A stretch of DNA of 9,819 nt, from assembly GCA_002390225.1 (NCBI GenBank), contig DGOW01000006.1, positions 1,024 to 10,842 on the forward strand, in the 5' to 3' direction. Shown piece by piece: positions 7,632 through 9,819 of this stretch. The stretch is from Gemmatimonadales bacterium UBA4456. GTDB taxonomy: Bacteria; Gemmatimonadota; Gemmatimonadetes; Longimicrobiales; Gaopeijiaceae. Both the position numbers and the translations under genes were made by a program. Each line of letters starts with the position of its first letter. Positions within the stretch are counted from its first letter, which is position 1. The notes beneath the pieces are model-generated. The model saw nothing but the letters and a program-made list of their open reading frames with translations. It was not told the origin of the DNA and made no database searches.

Positions 7632-8897
7632 ATGGCCCTCCATTCTCCGACCCCGACAGCACCGCGGGGGACCCATTCGTTCTGGCAGCCAATCTTATGG
7701 CGGGGGCTCGCGTTCGCGATCACGTATCTGGCCGCGGTCGCAGGACTTCTTTCGGGCGTGGGCGTCACAGAGCGGAATCTGGCCGAGTCCGGCCTTGCTG
7801 AGGTCGCGTACTATTCGATCGGTCTATTCGTCCTGGGCGGCCTCGATATCGGGACGCCCGTCGGTGGACCGCTCTTCGGCAGGGCACTCTTGTGGAGCGT
7901 CTACTTCATCGCCCCCGTGATCACCGCGTCGGCCCTCATCGAGGCCACCGTGCGATTGATCAGTCCCCTGGCGTTACGGGTGCGCCCCCTGAACGATCAC
8001 ATCGTGCTCGCAGGCGCAGGTCGGCTCACCCTTCTCTACGTCCGGAAACTCCGCAACCAGGATCCATCGCGGAGCATTGTCGTGGTCGAGCGAAACCCGA
8101 ACCATCCCTCGTTGGCCGAGCTCCGCGAATTATACCGAGCCGTCGTCGTGATCGGTGACATCACGAGGGATGAAGTGCTCCAGCGACTCCGTTTGGGACG
8201 GGCGCACAAGGTCCTGCTCATGACCGGAGACGATTTCGCGAACCTCGATGCAGCCGCCAGGATCCTCAGGATGGCTCCTGAACTCGCAGGCGACATCATA
8301 GTGCACGTCTCCGACCTTGGCTTCATGCGCGAGACCGCAGATTCCAGCGTGGCACGGGGTTGCGAGATCTTCAATGGGCAGGAATTCGCGGCACGTTACC
8401 TCGTGCAGGAGCATCTACTCGGTCGATTCGAGGCCACGCCGTACCAGGATCTCGTCGTACTGGCCGGGTTCGGCCGCTTCGGCCAGACGGTTCTCCACCA
8501 ACTGCAGGAGCACGCGCGCGGCAGCTTCGGAGAGGTCGTCATCATCGACGAGTACGCGTTCCAGAACGCGCGCACCTTCGAGTATCAGATCGGCTTCGGA
8601 GACGACTACGAGCGTTCCGTCATCGACGGCGACATCCTCGCCCCGGACATCTGGACCCGAATCGACGAGGCGATCGACGAGGACGGCAACGACCCGGTCA
8701 TCGTTCTCGGCTGCGGGGACGACAGCACCAATCTTCATGCCGCTTTCCTGGTGAGTAAGCGATACCCGACCGCGTACACGGTCGTGCGCACATTCCACGC
8801 CTCTCCCTTCGCCGTCGAGATCGCAGACGATATGGACGCCCATGCCTTCGACCTCGCCGCATTGATCGAGAAGGGCATGCCACCGCGCTGGTTCTGA
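7632..8897 (+). CDS. Two-TM channel-like protein with tandem TrkA-N/RCK domains
   Basis: 421 aa. An in-frame TGA at 7617-7619 leaves ATG 7632 as the first start; its Shine-Dalgarno is poor. Predicted helices lie at ~22-44 (LWRGLAFAITYLAAVAGLL) and ~85-110 (LLWSVYFIAPVITASALIE). Between them a pore-helix-like stretch, AYYSIGLFVLGGLDIGTPVG (59-78), sits where a K+ channel P-loop would be but lacks the TVGYG filter. Two Rossmann TrkA-N domains follow. The first starts HIVLAGAGRLT (123-133), with the third glycine of GxGxxG replaced by Thr. The second starts LVVLAGFGRFG (274-284), with an intact GFGRFG, and runs through VIVLGCGDDSTNLHAAF. Such RCK domains bind nucleotides such as NAD(H) or ATP and gate K+ or other ion flux. 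No TrkA-C domain is evident, and the protein ends soon after the second Rossmann fold. It is preceded by a long gap, so probably a single transcription unit. General class firm; transported ion unproven. Confidence 0.85.
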   Translation: MALHSPTPTAPRGTHSFWQPILWRGLAFAITYLAAVAGLLSGVGVTERNLAESGLAEVAYYSIGLFVLGGLDIGTPVGGPLFGRALLWSVYFIAPVITASALIEATVRLISPLALRVRPLNDHIVLAGAGRLTLLYVRKLRNQDPSRSIVVVERNPNHPSLAELRELYRAVVVIGDITRDEVLQRLRLGRAHKVLLMTGDDFANLDAAARILRMAPELAGDIIVHVSDLGFMRETADSSVARGCEIFNGQEFAARYLVQEHLLGRFEATPYQDLVVLAGFGRFGQTVLHQLQEHARGSFGEVVIIDEYAFQNARTFEYQIGFGDDYERSVIDGDILAPDIWTRIDEAIDEDGNDPVIVLGCGDDSTNLHAAFLVSKRYPTAYTVVRTFHASPFAVEIADDMDAHAFDLAALIEKGMPPRWF

Positions 8898-8905
8898 CTC
8901 AGCTC

Positions 8906-8921
8906 GGTGGGGTGGGTGAGG
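8906..8921 (+). other. G-rich tract after the channel-like gene, possible two-tetrad G-quadruplex
   Basis: GG-T-GGGG-T-GGG-TGA-GG begins 8 nt after the stop codon. More G-runs follow up to about 8983 (GAGGAGGG, GGAGGGG, GACGGGGG). No T-tract or convincing terminator hairpin is seen in this gap. The structure is only possible from base pattern and may have no function. Confidence 0.3.
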
Positions 8922-9000
8922 TGCGCGACTCCAGAGGCCCGTGAGGAGGGCGATCCTGGAGGGGAGAGAGTGACGGGGGTCGGTGCCGTAGTTCGATATG

Positions 9001-9084
9001 AACCTTCCCCATCAAGTGATCACTGAGAAAGTTATCTTACCTTGGTCACAGGCAGTGAGGACCGTTTACACCTCGGGGAAGGTC
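9001..9084 (+). promoter_or_regulatory. AT-rich leader with a possible promoter for the WbsX-like gene
   Basis: Bases 9001-9050 drop to about 42% GC against ~62% in neighbouring genes, as promoters often do. The best pair found is TTGGTC (9042-9047) and TTTACA (9065-9070) with a 17-nt spacer; each matches the sigma-70 consensus at only three of six bases, so it is weak. GGGGAAGG at 9075-9082 is a usable, close Shine-Dalgarno for ATG 9085. The frame is open back to ATG 8998, but that start has no ribosome site and would translate this AT-rich stretch. Confidence 0.25.
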
Positions 9085-9819
9085 ATGACGAAGAGTTCGG
9101 ATGCAGTTCGTCCTCCCCAGCAGCCGAGAACTCCGGTCCGGCCCATAGCGCTGTATCTCCCACAATATCATCCCACGCCTGAGAACGATGAATTCTGGGG
9201 GAAGGGTTTCACCGAGTGGACCAACGTAACTTGAGCGAAACCGCTCTACCCAGGCCATGAACAGCCTCGACTACCCGGGGAATTAGGCTTTTACGACCTG
9301 AGAATCCCAGAAGTTCGCCAAGCCCAAGCTGACCTGGCCCGCAACCATGGCATCGAGGCGTTCTGCTACTACCACTATTGGTTCGGACGCGGGCGCACTG
9401 TCTTGGATGGCCCCTTCAAGTCCGTCCTAGAGTCGGGTGAACCAGATTTTCCATTCTGCCTCTGCTGGGCAAACGAAAGCTGGACAGGAATCTGGTACGG
9501 TGAGCCGAAGCGGGTCCTCATCCACCAGGAGTATTCGGGCACGGACGACTACGTCCAACACTTTCGGCATCTACTGCCGGCGTTCAAAGACCGACGCTAT
9601 ATGACTGTCGACGGACGACCGTTGTTCTGTGTCTTCAAGCCCGACAAGATCCCGGACCTGCCGAATTTTCTGGAGACCTGGCGTACCCTGGCAATGTCAG
9701 AGGGCCTGCCTGGACTGCACCTTGTCGCCATGACGTGGGACGAGTCGGTGGATCCAATCGCAATGGGCTTTGACGGAGCGATACCACAACCTCGTTATGA
9801 GCCAAACGACGCTTTTGCA
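9085..9819 (+). pseudogene. WbsX-like (GH99-like) glycan-biosynthesis gene interrupted by in-frame TGA, 3' partial
   Basis: From ATG 9085 the product begins MTKSSDAVRPPQQ and soon shows the WbsX family start: IALYLPQYHP (LYLPQYHP at 23-30), the PENDEFWGKG segment, and FTEWTNVT (42-49). Codon 50 is TGA (9232-9234), where relatives usually have a charged or small residue between NV(A/T) and the A-K/R-P-L stretch. The same frame then continues without another stop for 195 codons to the window edge. It reads AKPLYPGHEQPRLPGELGFY, then EAFCYYHYWFGRGR (the FCYYHYWF part from 93) and CWANESWTGIWYG (from 127), all family landmarks. WbsX proteins (PF14307) occur in O-antigen and surface polysaccharide clusters and resemble GH99 enzymes. 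One base change (for example CGA to TGA) would explain the break. It is therefore a recent pseudogene, a sequencing error, or a read-through case. Codon use is more AT-rich than in neighbours, as in many surface-glycan islands. The 3' end lies outside the window. Confidence 0.8.

Noticed and set aside
7461..8941. An 11-nt word CCAGAGGCCCG repeated at 7461-7471 and 8931-8941, flanking the channel gene
   Set aside because: It is short, its flanks do not match, and it could arise by chance in GC-rich DNA; no target duplication or mobile-element gene is nearby.
9232..9234. TGA read as a sense codon by an altered genetic code
   Set aside because: TGA ends the genes at 808, 7149 and 8897 at sensible positions, and tryptophan is written TGG throughout.
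9232..9246. TGA as selenocysteine, with the overlapping hairpin as a SECIS element
   Set aside because: The stem overlaps the TGA itself and has no SECIS-type apical loop at the usual distance, and the WbsX family has no cysteine at this position.

Overview
All genes seen in this window lie on the + strand of GC-rich bacterial DNA (roughly 60-65% GC by eye, codons mostly ending in G or C). The set of families (planctomycete-type cytochrome/DUF1592 protein, DUF1552 protein, exported ankyrin-repeat protein) points to a Gram-negative environmental bacterium such as Gemmatimonadota, Acidobacteriota, Planctomycetota or a relative. That placement is inference and the sequence does not settle it.

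Layout. (1) 2-808 is the 3' part of a CPBP-type (Rce1-like) intramembrane protease whose reading frame is still open at the left edge. It is followed by a possible terminator hairpin at 819-836. (2) 995-7149 is a tight three-gene cassette: a di-haem DUF1587/1595/1592/1588/1585 protein, a DUF1552 protein with a twin-arginine-like leader, and a large exported ankyrin protein with two acidic linkers and a C-terminal CLSCE tail. The gaps are 11 and 18 nt, so the three are probably co-transcribed and all three products appear to leave the cytoplasm. (3) 7150-7631 is a 482-nt non-coding stretch with several small inverted repeats. (4) 7632-8897 encodes a two-helix membrane protein with tandem TrkA-N/RCK nucleotide-binding domains, resembling a potassium channel or transporter regulator. 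(5) 8898-9084 is non-coding: G-rich first, then abruptly AT-rich. (6) 9085-9819 is the start of a WbsX-type (GH99-like) glycan-biosynthesis gene. An in-frame TGA after 49 codons interrupts it, yet clear family homology continues in the same frame to the right edge.

How the genes work together. The cassette in 995-7149 is the most interesting unit. A c-type cytochrome fused to PSD domains, a DUF1552 partner and a secreted ankyrin scaffold look like parts of one envelope machine of unknown substrate. The flanking protease, ion-channel-like gene and interrupted WbsX gene show no obvious functional link to it.
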